Notes under the pieces: model-generated
Told to the model about the DNA's origin: nothing
The model's input: only the letters and a program-made list of their open reading frames with translations
The model's database searches: none
In this document: in pieces, positions 1-12,054 of the stretch
Layout of the letters: every line of letters starts with the position of its first letter
How positions within the stretch are numbered: the stretch's first letter is position 1
Made by a program: the position numbers and the translations under genes
Assembly: GCA_015501605.1 (NCBI GenBank)
Contig: JADNRZ010000022.1
Location: 186,001 to 250,000, forward strand
Length of the DNA: 64,000 nt
Source of the DNA: Panaeolus papilionaceus
Taxonomy: Eukaryota > Basidiomycota > Agaricomycetes > Agaricales
Reading direction: 5' to 3'

Positions 1-3000
1 TTGATGCGATGCTGGTGTTCCTTTGACAAGTTTCCGGACTTCTTTCTCTATAATGGACTCGACCTCCTCTCGAAGCATTCGATATTTTATCATTAGATTC
101 AACGATTCCTTTACTTTGGAAAATTTAAAAATATGATCAGAGAGTAACTGCTGACAACTTACCAGGGCCCGACGACGAATCCAGTGAAAAGAGGAAGTTG
201 GCAGGCTGATCAGGTGTCACAGTCTGACAAGAGGTGGTTAATGGGAATAAACTTCAAGAAGAGGTGTTACATACAACGACACGTCGTTTTGTTGTCGACG
301 GAGTGATCTTAAGGCCATCTGGCCCTCCTGGTGGAAGATCTAAAGAAGCATCGCAAATCCGGATATGTTGATGGCTCATCGTGGACACCGTGAACTTGGA
401 AATAAGCTTTGTGCCTCGGAAAAAATCCTCGACGTTGACTTGCAAAGGTAATGTTGTGATCAAAACCCTTGTGAAACGCGATACGCGCACAATAGAAGGC
501 TCGTCAGTTGTGATGTATTCCACTTCTAAAAGTACTTTCTGTTGAATGTGAGTTTCGTAGACAGAGATCAAGAACCTTAGCCATACCATAGCCGTAAGCG
601 CAGATGCATCTGAGTGAGGAACCAGGAAAGTCAATGTCGAGTCCTTCCGAACATTGTCCACCTCTATCCCTCCTACGGTAGGTCTGTATATTTGATCTGG
701 CTCCTCATCTTCGCTATCATCACCATCACCATCATCGCCTTCACCTGAACTGGAATCGCTATCGGACAAATCTACGAAGTTGTTTAAATACGCTGTTACA
801 AATGAAGTGGTGAAAAATATACCATCATCTAGCAATGTTGCTTGCTGGGGCCGGAAGCTCACAGAGTGAGACGACAATCGCACCTTGAGATGGGATACGG
901 CATTTCTTCCTGTCGTGACCACCACCATGGCTGATGGGGGTTTACTAAGCTCGACTAAGGGGGGTTCTGAGTTACGATAAGAGGCAGAGATGGCAGTAAT
1001 AAGGATTCACTTCTGTTGGACTGGTACACTCTTGCGTCCAGCGCTAAAGGGTCATCAGGGACCCTCACCAATAGAGGTTTACCAGATTGGGCTTGAGACT
1101 GCGAGCCTTTCCGGTAATTCGATTGTAGAAGTAGACGACCAGCTCGTATTTCACGGGAATCCAGCATGAAGGTACCCGATGTGGACGACTTCATTCATTG
1201 GTCAATACATTTGCTCAAGAAAAAATGTGGAATGCGCTACTCACCGGACAAAACAGCGTCACGTCCGTTTTCCCTGGCTGGCAGCCATTTGGTATGGCAC
1301 AGGTATATCGGAATTTCTCTGACTCCCTACCAATTAGTGTTATAGATATTTCATCAGCGGGGAATACCTGCGATAAAATGAGCGGGGAGGGACTCCAAAA
1401 GGGCAAACCACTTACGCATAATAAATGATTAGTTATTGTTACATCAAGGTAAGAACCGTCTCTATTTTCATCTAAAGAGGCATTGCTGGACACGCGAACT
1501 GACAAAACGGGGTGATCAGGATGAGCCAGATCTAAACCTATATGTTAGTTTTCTTCCCAACACGCAGGGAGAGAAAACCTACCACTGTCTAACTTCTCGG
1601 ATGCCAGCCGTAAAGAGCTGACCAAAGTGGAGATATAATCGATTTTGTCGTTTTGGTGGGACAACATGTTCGCCCCATGATGTTCCACATAGCTCTTGAG
1701 AAATGAAAGCACTATATGAATCCATTCTCGATCCTGAGACTTCTGCAGTATGGCATGGGTATCCAGCGCCCGCGAAAGCATCAACGACTCCAAAGTCGTC
1801 CATGCATGGGGAGCATAATGGGCAGGGAGTGACGTAAAAGTATTAAGGGCCCCTTCAATATTTCCTCGATGACTATGTTACGTGAGGATAAGAGATCCTA
1901 TGGGTAAGATACAGCACACTTACAGTTCAAGAGCAGCAAGATAGCCATGTAGCTTCAGTGCAAATTTTCGTCGTCCGGCTTTGGCGTACAAATCTATAGC
2001 CCGATTTGTCACTGCAATATAAAGTTCGTAGAAGGCGTCCTCGTTGCTGAAAGCCGCGTTTAGTGTCTCGCTCGAAAACCGAATTTGCGCCCCTCGCGGC
2101 AGCTCTTGGTGGGATACTAGTGCGGTGGAAAATGGTGGCCTCGATGGCAGGTGTCTTCCCTCTATTCCGATTATATCGAGCTGTGGAATGGAATAAGGAG
2201 GTGTCTAAAGTAAATTTGACAGTATCGTTACCTGACTGCGGGCAATGTCTAATAACTCTCCCTTTCCTGCACCTACAGACTTCGATGACTCCAATCTATA
2301 CATAGTTTCCCAGGTGTTGCATTGCTCAACCACACTTAAGGCAGAAGAATATATCCAAGCTTGTATGAATAGAGGCGGGAGTGATTCCTAAAGTCAGTCA
2401 GCACAGCATTAGTCCGAAGGAACATAAAACTCACTTCTTCTCGCAGGCGGCAGCCAAATGCGCTTAAAAAGTACCCGACCTTGCTGGTTATGTCACTCAT
2501 AAGCCCCATTTTAGCAAGGATGTGACATTGCCTGGCAAGCAAGTATATGCGGAAGTCGAAGATAGATATCGTATTCGCGAGGATTAGGTCTCTGTAATTC
2601 TTGCGCGTTAGCGATAATAGGGGCGATGTTTCGTCTCTAGGATCGTGATGTATGAGGGCGCCAAACCAGGACATATTCTTCTCTTTAGAGACCTTCCAGA
2701 ACGACGTTTCTAGCTCCTCATAGGTGATCAGAGCTTCTTCATGGAGATTCATGCCTTCGAATGATGTTGCTAAGCATTCCTGTGAGTATGTAAGTCTCAA
2801 ATGACAGTCAGAAGTCCAAAGCATACCTTGAGAATGAAGAATGTACAAAAGTTCCATCCAGGCATGTTTTGCTGACTTTCTGAGCGCCGAACCTCCTCCT
2901 GACGAGCAGCAATCGCGGAATCAAACGAATAGATAATACACTCCTTGAGCTTGTTAATGAACTCCGCCCATGCAAGTGGGTTCTCGTTCCCTGTGATCCA

Positions 3001-3630
3001 GTTCATCTGCAGTATGCTGAAACACTATTTCAACAAAGGTCAGGAGGGTGAATAAAACCAATGCGCACCGATCCCTCTTATCCGTATTGAAGTCCGTTTT
3101 CAGCTTGTCTAGCACAGAGCCTTTTATCTGGAAGAACGTGTTGCCTTGTCGTATGGCATCTGGCCTGATAATTTGTAAAATCATCCACTCTTGACTCTTC
3201 CGCGACATGACATTTGTGTGCCAGTCCTTGATCTGTTTCTTCAATGTCGTGCGATATGCTTCAAGGTCCGAGTCCTATGGCCATAGGATAGTGTGTTAAC
3301 TTACGAGAGCAACGTCGAGATGTATATGACAGCGCGTACCTCGCAATGGACAACATAGATGTGAACCAGCGGTTTGTCCAACAGCGTCACCGGTATCTGA
3401 GAAGCATGTTCTTCGCGAAGCGAATCAAACGCAACAAATGTTACGTCTAGTTCCTGTATTGTTCTAACTGATCTTGAAGGGCTCTTCCAATGCAAGTTCC
3501 TGAGGGGTAATTGAGATAATATGGCAGCATAAACTTTCTGCCAATTAGGTGACGCCAGAAATATTTGCGGCGCCGAATATGATACAAGAACGCGATGCTG
3601 TCCAGAATTGGTTTTGAGTGATACCGACAT
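1..3630 (-). CDS. TRS130: TRAPP II subunit TRAPPC10/Trs130, 3' end beyond the window
   Basis: Large subunit of the TRAPPII tethering complex, which acts at the Golgi with Rab GTPases. The gene reads leftwards from an ATG at 3628-3630 and runs off the left edge, so the C-terminus is missing. The N-terminal exon has the family's opening style (VLVSYSAPQIFLASPNW, then LPLRNLHWKS). Later exons carry KKQIKDWHTNVMSRKSQEWM (about 3244-3180), the AWAEFINKLKECI region (about 2980) and the long helical stretch with EEALITYEELE near 2740. The exon at about 254-928 contains an acidic Ser/Asp-rich insert (about 715-775) ahead of beta-rich sequence typical of the middle and C-terminal part. Many short introns break the frame; I did not resolve every junction. 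It shares a 231 bp divergent promoter region with the helicase gene. The family assignment is from recognised N-terminal similarity and gene architecture. Confidence 0.85.
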
Positions 3631-3861
3631 GACTAGACGCTGGTTGCTGCTCTGAACGACAAAATTAAAGAAAGGACTCCCAGAGTAGCGTTAATTGACA
3701 ATATTTAACCTGAAGATGGACTAAGGTAATGGTCGTAGAGAAACCCAAGATCGCGGTCGTTGCGGGGATGGAAGAGGGGGAGATGACGATGGCCGTGGGA
3801 ACGAAGTAATACACCATAAACTTTGTGAAGGAACATTGATTTCTGCTATTGACAACTCGAA

Positions 3862-5435
3862 ATGCCTGGTCCAGAAGATGCTAGTACCTCAAAATCAGTC
3901 ACACCTGAGCCTCAAAAGACTTTTAAATCTTTGGGTTTGATAGATCCCCTATTGGAGGCGTTAGAGCAGGTCGGATACAAAGCTCCCACAGAAATTCAGC
4001 TGCAGTCACTACCTCATGCCCTGGAAGGTCGAGATATCATCGGTATCGCATCCACTGGTTCAGGAAAAACTGCTGCGTTTGCTCTGCCTATTCTACAAAA
4101 GCTATGGGAAGAACCCAAAGGACTCTTCGCGTGCGTGCTTGCCCCAACCCGTGAACTGGCGTATCAAATATCCCAGCAGTTCGAAGCTTTGGGATCAGCA
4201 ATGGGTGTGCGATGTGCTGTACTTATTGGAGGAATGGACATGCCAACTCAGCAAATTGCACTTGCAAAACGACCTCACATTGTTATTGCAACACCAGGTC
4301 GGCTGTTGGATCATCTGGAGACCACAAAAGGATTTAGTTTGAGGATGTTAAAGTTTTTGGTGCGTGGCCTTGCACAACTTATTTGACTTATCCTCAAGCT
4401 TTGCATAGGTTATGGACGAAGCAGATCGTTTGCTTGACATGGAATTCAGCGAGTCAATCGACAAAATCTTGAAGTTGATCCCGAAAGAGCGTACGACTTA
4501 TCTGTTTTCGGCCACTATGACCACAAAAGTTGCCAAACTGCAAAGGGCCAGTTTGACAAATCCCGTCAGAGTAGAAGTTAATACCAAGTGCGTACTTTGA
4601 CATCTACAGATACAATAATTTAGCTCATGCCCTCCCAGATACCAAACTGTGGACACACTGCTACAATATTACCTCCTCATGCCTTTTAAAAATAAGCAAG
4701 CCTACTTCATGTACCTAATGCATACCCTCCAACAAAACTCCATCATCGTATTCACGAGAACAAAAGCTGAAGCTCAGATGTTAGTGTTTATCTTACCTAG
4801 CTAAGAGACACTCTAATCAGGCTATAGGCTTTCTATTATGCTTCGAATCCTTGGGTTCGCAGCTGTGCCCATTCACGGAGACATGAGCCAAAGTCAGCGA
4901 TTAGGTGCTCTGGGTAAATTCAAAAGTGGCAACAGGAAGATTCTAGTTGCAACAGATATCGCTAGTCGGTGCGTCTGGATACCAATTACTCTTATTAGCA
5001 CAATCGCTGATATCGGTATACAGTGGGTTGGATATTCCCTCCGTAGATGTGGTCATCAACTACGATGTACCCCAGCACTCAAAAGACTACATCCATCGCG
5101 TCGGAAGAACTGCACGTGCAGGACGAGCTGGAAAGTCAATCACTCTCGTTACGCAATACGACGTCGAACTTCTCCAACGGATAGAAAAGGTCCTCAATAA
5201 AAAGATGGATGAATACCAGACGGAGGCGGAGGACATCGCTGCGATGAAGGAGCGCGTGGAGGAAGCGGCTCGCATAGCCAGGGCAGAAATTAAGGATTCA
5301 GAACAGAATGGCAAGAGCAAGGGGAAAAGACGGAGACATGAAGAAGGTGGAGGAAAAGACGATCAAGACCGTGATGATGATGTAGTCGAAGCTGGGATGC
5401 CTCGGATGCATAAAAAATCGAGAAAGAACAAGTAA
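3862..5435 (+). CDS. RRP3: DEAD-box ATP-dependent RNA helicase Rrp3 (DDX47 type)
   Basis: Nucleolar RNA helicase needed for pre-rRNA processing and 18S rRNA maturation. Exons by eye: 3862-4359, 4409-4587, 4639-4779, 4828-4968, 5024-5435; they sum to 1371 nt (456 aa) in frame. Motifs in order: Q motif ([19 protein letters not shown] then PTEIQ), Walker [32 protein letters not shown] in [10 protein letters not shown] (its Val is the first codon of exon 2), FSATM, VFTRT, ATDIASRGLDIP (split by intron 4) and [11 protein letters not shown]. The C-terminus is a Lys/Arg/Glu-rich tail ending RKNK, as expected for a nucleolar protein. Introns are about 48-55 bp. The order of motifs and the length match the Rrp3/DDX47 subgroup rather than other DEAD helicases; the exact subgroup is family knowledge. 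A 231 bp divergent promoter separates it from the TRAPP gene. Confidence 0.92.
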
Positions 5436-5482
5436 TCTATCTCCTCTCATTACATGTACAGATTTGCTTGCTATTCGTTATT

Positions 5483-6458
5483 TCAACGCATGAACATCAA
5501 GTCAGATCGTAGGACATATTTTGTGCCGTTTATTACTGGCGACCCTTCATGCAGCATGCATTCTTGTCCATGTCTTCAGTAGGCAGGGTGTTAGGTTAAT
5601 ACGCAAACACTAAGTATCTAACTCACCGATGCAAGAGCGCCGTACCCCGCTTGAGTTGGGGCGTAATTACTTCACGAGGCTTCCCTCTTTCTTCTTTGTA
5701 AAACAACGTCTGTAGACTATTTATTGCCGGTGTTCATCGAAAGACGGGATCATTTACCTCCCCACCCTGGATACCATCTTCAACGCCTGTCAGATAAATC
5801 AGCAAAGTCCACTCTGATTTAGCGCCAGTCAGCGGATCCTTGACGGAGTCATCATAATGAGGTCTACAGAACGATTAACTCTTGAACACTACCATACAAA
5901 AGCAGTCTTACCCAAAATATTGAGACGCAGTGTACTTGTACACCCGAATATTGCTATTACAGAACTGTGGTTGACGTGGGTTTTCTGGCGAGGCAGGCTG
6001 TCTCATAGACGTTGGATAAGGAAACGAAGGCAAATGAGGTAGAAGCAGAGCATGGAGCTTCTTCGAAAAATCAAGAGATGAGACTGAGAACCGGTCTGGA
6101 GATACACGGAGGTTAGTCGAGGTCAAGTCACCAGCACAAACCATCTTACGGTTCACTCGTTCAGCCTCTCCTCTCTTCTTTGGTGGTGTCAGCTCCAGAG
6201 GAAGGCTGTCGATGAATTTGACATATGCTTTACATTCTGCAGGAGAAAAAAGGTCCTTGAAAGTCGTCAACCACCCAATTGAAGCGTCAATCAACGACAG
6301 TCCAAAATTACATCAATGACGATAATCTGGTCTTCCAGAATCGTTTGGCACACAAGATCGGTTTTGGCAGAAATATCTGGAAATAAGACTTGTGTCGATG
6401 CAGTTGCGCTGCTGCTTGCAGAAGTACTTTGAGGTTTTTCAGACTTCTTCTTTGCCAT
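5483..6458 (-). CDS. 2-oxoglutarate/Fe(II)-dependent oxygenase (prolyl 4-hydroxylase-like)
   Basis: Predicted cytosolic or nuclear dioxygenase using Fe(II) and 2-oxoglutarate. Five exons: 6312-6458, 5912-6255, 5758-5863, 5627-5709, 5483-5573; total 771 nt (256 aa), in frame. The start is the ATG at 6456-6458 (MAKKKSEKPQ, a Lys-rich N-terminus). Joining exon 1 to exon 2 gives IIVIDDLFSPAECKAYVKF, the usual opening of the P4Hc fold. The iron-binding HxD is in FGPHYDDSV, formed across intron 2; the distal His lies in ALLHRHGQE, formed across intron 4, and the 2-oxoglutarate-binding basic residue in TKYVLRSD. No signal peptide is visible, which argues against an ER collagen-type hydroxylase. The substrate cannot be told from sequence. 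It ends about 50 bp from the 3' end of the convergent RRP3 gene. Confidence 0.82.
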
Positions 6459-6615
6459 TGTCAATGGGGGTCAGGGCTAGAGTCGTAATTAGGGTAAATC
6501 TCATGCTGTGGCACAATCAGAGATAAATCACACGGCCTCGGATTGAATTCCAACCATTCACTCAAAACTAAAAGCTGTTTAGGAGCAAGTTATAAATTAC
6601 ATTTTGAATTGACCA

Positions 6616-8152
6616 CTAATTCCCAGAAACAAACGTCCGCTTTCCATTAGGATAGCCAAACCAAATGCCAACGACTAATAGGATGTTGCAGGCGAGCAAA
6701 ATAGCAGATGATGTGAAGGTCGAAGGGAATACGTTCCAGGCATACTCTATGCCAAAGAACAGAAGAACTCTACAATGAAAATATTAGCAAAAGAGAAACC
6801 TCAGAGGGAGGGAGGGGCTTACTTGACGGATGTTGGGTATCGAGTCCTCCAAGTCAAGAAGGGTATTTGTTGACAGTACCACGAATAAAACTGATAATGT
6901 AGCGATCGTGCAAACAGGATTCCAATCAAGTTGGAGGTAAAAAGCACTGTCGCAATGACTGTTGCGAAGAGTCAGATTTTGTTCCATATAACGCATAACA
7001 AGGGCAAGGAAACGTACAATCGGGTGTCGTCAAAGCAATTTCAGCAGGAAGCAAAGGTCTGGTCAATGCCCGTCGGATCACAAACCAAGTCCCTCCATCG
7101 CGTTCACACCATTTGAACAACCCAAATGCCACGAGGAGCGACAAGTGCCCGACCAACAGGGCAGTCGAAAGCCGAGGGCTCAAGAACGTGTCTTCATCGA
7201 AAAATCTCCAGTTGACGGTCCACTTGTACAGGAAGACTCGATCAAATTCGAAGGCACTGCTGAGATATGCCCATGGGTCCTCTTTAAGAAATGGAATAGC
7301 GAATAACATCTGAGTTGTGAGGAGGGTGACTATGGATGTGAAGGTGGACACCAAGCCCCTTCTTTTAACAAGGATGACGAGGAGACCTGGCAGGTATAGC
7401 AGAATGGACATCTTGACGGAGAGGGCAAAACTAGATAAAATGTCATTAAACCATCAAGAAGAAAAATGCTCTACACACCTGAAAAGCATCATCCCAGTGT
7501 CGAAATAGCCTCTCTGAAACGCCAGAATCGAAGCTTGGACAGCAACGACCGCCCAGCAATCATTAAAAAGCCTTAGCACATAGATAGAATGCAATCGCTT
7601 GCTCAATGGTAGCAACAGGATGGCCCAATTGGGCACATTGCCGGCCAATTGATAGATGCTGCAGGAAAGGAAAAGCGACGCGATGTACAGTGTAGAGTAT
7701 ATCCATTGCGCGAACGGAATATTTTTTCCATCGTTGGTGATGTCGTAGAGAAACTGGTGAACACGGACGTGTCCGGCTGGATACCTGGTATAATCACTTT
7801 AGCACAAAACCAAGGAATACGAGATTGAAATTGCGCACACCAGTGGGCCAGTGGGCCCAGTGATTAGGGTGTAATTATATTGACCACTAAGGAAAGCCTT
7901 AGTTTGGATCATGTAGGTTTCCCAATCTATTTCTGTATCTGAAAAACCAGATGTTAGTTGAGGGAAACTTGAGATCAACGTGAATCGTTTGGTACACGGT
8001 ACATATTGCACAATGAGAGAAGTCAAAGTAGCATCTCCTAAAATGACGAGTGTTGCCAATGCCCAAAAGTATTGAGGGTCGAAAAGCAGATTTTGGATGA
8101 GTAACAGGCCCGACTTGAAGACACCATGGCGGTTTGGGGGAGAGTTCGCCAT
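6616..8152 (-). CDS. ALG3: Dol-P-Man:Man5GlcNAc2-PP-Dol alpha-1,3-mannosyltransferase
   Basis: Polytopic ER enzyme that adds the first dolichol-phosphate-mannose-derived mannose on the lumenal side during N-glycan precursor assembly (GT58 family). The start is the ATG at 8150-8152 and the stop is at 6616-6618. Recognisable pieces in order: [12 protein letters not shown] followed by GPTGPLVYPAGH (the lumenal acidic loop that marks ALG3), [59 protein letters not shown], and [15 protein letters not shown] near the end. Many hydrophobic segments span the whole protein. At least six short introns interrupt it; I did not fix every junction, so the exact protein may vary by a few residues. The C-terminus ends in a charged tail rather than a classical KKXX signal. 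Downstream of it on the same strand lies the oxygenase gene with about 160 bp between; I see no reason to infer co-transcription. Confidence 0.9.
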
Positions 8153-8419
8153 GACGCCGTGTGAAGCCTTAGCAGGGCCAAATTGGTGATGGCAAACCGG
8201 GCCGTAACGCGTAAAGATTGGCGCTCACTTCAAACTCTGGTCTGTATCCACGTCGTCATGCGTACCTAGACCTCCTCGGAATCCACCAACGGCAGTAAAC
8301 ATATTGAATGCATTAAAACTCCATTAAGCATCAGCAGTACCGAAAACATTGAGCATATAAAAACAGGCGAAATAGGATAATGAACATGAATAATACATCT
8401 AATACACAGAATGAAACCA

Positions 8420-10612
8420 TCAGATAACCTCCTCCATGTCGTCGTCATCCTCGTCACTGTCTTCCATATCCTCCAACTCTAATGGCGGTTGTAGAGGAAC
8501 CAAAGGTGGTTCGTTCATTTCTTCTTGCTCCTCGGGAGCAGGAGGTGGAACAGGCTCTGACTGTGGTTCTTGAACTGCAGTGGGTATCGGAACAGGTTCT
8601 GGTGGTCGTTCGAGAGCAGGCGACAAGGCTGTGACGGGCGGTGGGGGTGGAGGTGGAAGCAGCGAGGCCATAGGGGGTGGCAGCTCTGGCTGTGGTTGAA
8701 TTTGCGGTATTGACGATGTGGGGGCAGAAATAGGAATGATAGGTAGAGGAAGCGGTGAAATTACTGGAGGGATAGCTTCAGGAGCGGGTTGAGCATTTTC
8801 GGAGTGCGATAGCTCAGCCAATTGGGCGGCCAGAAGTGCCAACTGGGCTTGTAGCTCTGCACGAGGACCTGTCTGCTCCTCTTGTGATGGAAGCTGAACA
8901 ACGGCCGTGGACGCTGCTGACGCCGAGGTGCCAGGCATGGCATCGGACGAGACAGGCGGTTGATTCGCCTGACTGCTCGCCAAAGCGGCTTGGACATGGG
9001 ATAGAAGATTCTCGACCCCACTCGCGATGAGTTGATGTTCTGCATTGTCTTGTGTCCGATTATCTGCGGTGTGGGTGGAATCGTCTGCCGGTAATTTGAG
9101 AAGATCTCCAAAGTTAATAGCGTTGAGGATCGTTTTGGCTGCTTCATAAGCATCCGAAGATTCTGCCGTCTCCGCAGGCTTGGCTGCTGCGGTAGTGGTC
9201 GACGTTGAAGCGGCGACTGGAGTAGTGACAGCTGGCTGAGTATATGCGATAGGTTGCTGCTGATATTGATAACCATAGGGTTGAGCAGGATAACCAGGCT
9301 GAGGCTGCTGAGCAGCAGATGCGTGATGAACCAAAGGAGCATGAGTGAAAGGAGGACCAGAGGGAGCCGCAGATGGTTGCGACGATATTGACGGGTGGGT
9401 CTGCGGTCTTCTCGTTGTCCGCCGTGAGGTCTAGAAAAACATTTAGTTGATTGAGAAAAAGCAAGTGGTGAGATAACTAACGTTTCCTCCCTCCCATGAT
9501 GCGCTCAGACGATATTTTCCCTGTGAACTCTTTTCAAACCGACCACGTTTAAAAGCTTTTTGCAGAGCCTGACTTGCAGAAGGTCTAAAATTTGACTGCA
9601 AGGGGTATCTTTTCGCCATCCAGGTAAACAAGTCCTTCGGTGCCCAACCCTCAGCATCTGGACAATCTGTCAGAGCCTCAACAATCATCTCTTCATAACT
9701 GGGGAGATCGTCCGGATTGACGGATCCATCCTGTCCTGGTGCAACGATTGGCATCACATTGTTGTAAATGGATGTTGGAGTAATGGTGGGATAAGGTTGG
9801 TGGATCTGTGGTGCAGCTGGCGGGAGTACTGGAGCGTAACCAGTCTGCATCGGAGGCGGAGGCGGTGGATAAGCAGCATACGGATAAGCGTACCCTCCAG
9901 CATAATATTGCGGCTGGGGGTACTGAGGATAAGGGTATGGATAGGCAGTTGCAGGTTGGGATGGCTGGGTGGTGGGTACTGGAGTAAGAGTAGGCTGACG
10001 AACAGGCGTAGCAGATGTTGAAGGTTCCGGATTAGCAGGAGTAACAGTAGTTGTAGATGTGTCAGGGTTTGGAGGGTTTTCGGTCGATGTTGAGCTTGAT
10101 CCAGCTGGTGCAATAGGTGTTGATTCAGACGGTTCAGGGGTCTCTGTACTGTTATCCTCAGGGTTTTTATCAGGAGGACGTGGCTCAGTTTCCTTCTCTA
10201 CTTGCTGCTCTGACGATAATAATTCATTTGGCGCTGGAGACTCTAGTGAATCCATCGGATTCCGATCCTCCTTCAGTTTTTCCTGCTGCTCTGGAGGATT
10301 CTCTGCAGCAGCATTTTTTATACTCTGTAGATGAGTAATAGCAGCGTTTAGATCAAGAGGCCATATTGTACTCTTGATGTAAGGTGGTACATGTACGTCG
10401 AATGTTAGACATATTTCGATAATTTGCTGAGGAGGTAGAAGAGCAAGATATTGACGTTTGAGGTCGTGATCTTGAGGTCCTGAGTTGAATTAAATTACAG
10501 CTTACAACGATATTGATTGAAATAGATATATACCTGGAGGTGGTAACTGATAATAAGGATGATAATGAGGATGTGGTAAAGAGGCAGAGTAAGGCGCAGT
10601 GGCCACCTGCAT
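8420..10612 (-). CDS. large Pro/Ser/Gln-rich protein with a linker-histone (H15)-like winged helix
   Basis: Three exons (10534-10612, 9482-10479, 8420-9430) add up to 2088 nt, 695 aa, in frame. The only folded-looking part is about residues 283-350: DDLPSYEEMIVEALTDC, then GWAPKDLFTWMAKRYPLQ, FRPSASQALQKAFKRGRFEK and GKYRLS. The pattern 'SYEEMIVEAL ... QALQKAFKRGRF ... KYRL' is that of an H15/winged-helix DNA-binding module. It is flanked by long low-complexity stretches: Pro/Thr/Ser-rich, then Tyr/Pro-rich (YPYPYPQYPQ), a run of prolines, and an acidic C-terminus ending EEVI. This layout suggests a chromatin or transcription protein, but that is inference; true linker histones are far shorter and Lys-rich. 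A short divergent region with the metallothionein-like gene separates the two starts by about 520 bp. Confidence 0.72.
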
Positions 10613-11056
10613 AGTCCCGTAGAGCTGCACAGTTTTTCAGAACAAGGTTCGGCGCAACTCAGCGATCATTTGACGCCAAACAACAAAATCAAAAAATCTA
10701 TTAAGGTTCAATTTAAAACAAAGTCAATAAAAAGAACTTTTATGGATTCTTCTGCTCTCTCTCCCTCTCTCTCAGCTCTCTGGAAAAACATGTCATCAGG
10801 AAACTTTATTGAACAGCTCTTGGATTATATCTGCTTCTCATGACCGGCCGATATCTATTACATCAAACCTTCAATATCAGTCACAAAGCTTGTTTGAATG
10901 TTCTATGGTCATTATCTTATGGTCCTCTGCGCTTTCTGACTGGTGCGATAAAACCAGATGACCCTACAATTCTCCTAGGCTTGTCAAAGATGTCTGAGAT
11001 ATGATCATTATCGGCCGTTGAATGTATGTAACTGCACTTGAACGCCACTTGCTAGG

Positions 11057-11064
11057 TATAAAAA
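11057..11064 (+). promoter_or_regulatory. TATA box of the metallothionein-like gene
   Basis: TATAAAAA lies 69 bp upstream of the ATG at 11133, a normal fungal TATA-to-ATG distance given a short leader. The transcript start is probably within the pyrimidine/adenine-rich stretch near 11095-11115. A clear TATA box fits a strongly inducible gene, as metallothioneins usually are. Confidence 0.6.
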
Positions 11065-11132
11065 CCCTCTGTGAAGAGCCCAATCCGCAGACCAAATAAC
11101 TTTCCCAACTTACAACCAGCTCATCACCCAAC

Positions 11133-11349
11133 ATGCAATCTGTAGGTCCTAGATGCTCTTATTTCTCCACCGTTGCTCAATCATGACATTTAGATCATCG
11201 CCATCACCGTCAACAACACCTGCAGCAACACCACTTGCACCTGCACCCAAGAGTATGTCTCTCTAGTCTTCAAGAGTCAATTAAGCCCCTTTCTGACACT
11301 GCATTTCTCTTGCAGGTGCGACTGCAGCTCCAAGAAATGCCACAACTAA
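11133..11349 (+). CDS. short metallothionein-like cysteine-rich protein
   Basis: Three small exons, 11133-11141, 11194-11252 and 11316-11349, joined by 52 and 63 bp GT..AG introns, give a 33-residue protein. No continuous ORF reveals it. It has six cysteines, at positions 13, 18, 20, 24, 26 and 31, spaced C-x4-C-x-C-x3-C-x-C-x4-C. It contains no aromatic residue and is rich in Asn, Thr and Ser, all usual for metallothioneins. The paired C-x-C motifs are the classic arrangement for binding Cu(I), Zn or Cd in thiolate clusters. Basidiomycete metallothioneins are known to be about 25-60 residues and intron-bearing. A TATA box sits 69 bp upstream. Function is inferred from composition and Cys spacing only; which metal it binds cannot be read from the sequence. 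Confidence 0.75.
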
Positions 11350-12054
11350 ACGTCCTTTACAAGGGCCCATCGTCCCGTATTTTCACCATCATGTCAAATG
11401 CCAATTCGTCGTAATAACCACAAATCAAATACCCATATCGTTCATTGTATTCAAATATCAAATTTCTTTCCGTGTAATCATCGTCTTAACAATCTTATAC
11501 CACTGAGGGTAAGTGAAGGAGCGGGCATCGTCTTGCTGAAGATCTACGTGATCGTACAAACAGCAGAATATCTAGCATGATACAACTTTATATTTATTAT
11601 TTTTTCAACCTATAAGATAATCCCAGTCGCAGCCTAAGCCTACGACGGGTCCACTGGAATACAAAAGAAAAGAGAAACAAAGAAATGCCCTATTATATTA
11701 GACAGTGCAAGGCTATGAACGAACGAATATGTATGAATCAAACGAAAACGAAAGAGAAATGCACATGATATGGTACAATCCACCAAATTGAGGGGGTATT
11801 GAATAATAGATAAGCTGACTACAAAAGCAAGAAGAAAAGAATAATATGTGGGGTGTGGAATCGTGCTGTAAATGAATTAAGTGCGCAGGATAATATAAGT
11901 ATGTGTCATTTAAAGTGCAAGACGAAAAGAAAAAGAATGGCGCGGAGGAAGAATAATATTATTAAGAGATGAGGGAAAAGGAGAAGCTTGTGAGTGAGGT
12001 ATCATCGTCTTTTGGTCCGCTAGCGAATCATCCAGTCATGTCCGCGTAAAGGGC
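11350..12054. other. intergenic, no gene seen
   Basis: AT-rich sequence downstream of the metallothionein-like gene, with many A-rich purine tracts between about 11640 and 11990. I see no coding frame with sensible splice sites or codon pattern. The left part is probably the 3' untranslated region of the metallothionein-like transcript; the right part would be the 3' flank of the exons at 12055-12425. Confidence 0.5.

Noticed and set aside
6292..6294. Start of the oxygenase at the TTG seen in the longest frame
   Set aside because: That frame begins inside an intron (6256-6311). The spliced model with the ATG at 6456-6458 restores the family's usual N-terminal sequence and keeps the frame over all five exons.
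9754..10113. Alternate-frame open reading frame inside the H15-like gene
   Set aside because: It is a shadow of the Pro/Ser/Gln-rich coding sequence in another frame; the composition follows from the repeats of the true frame.
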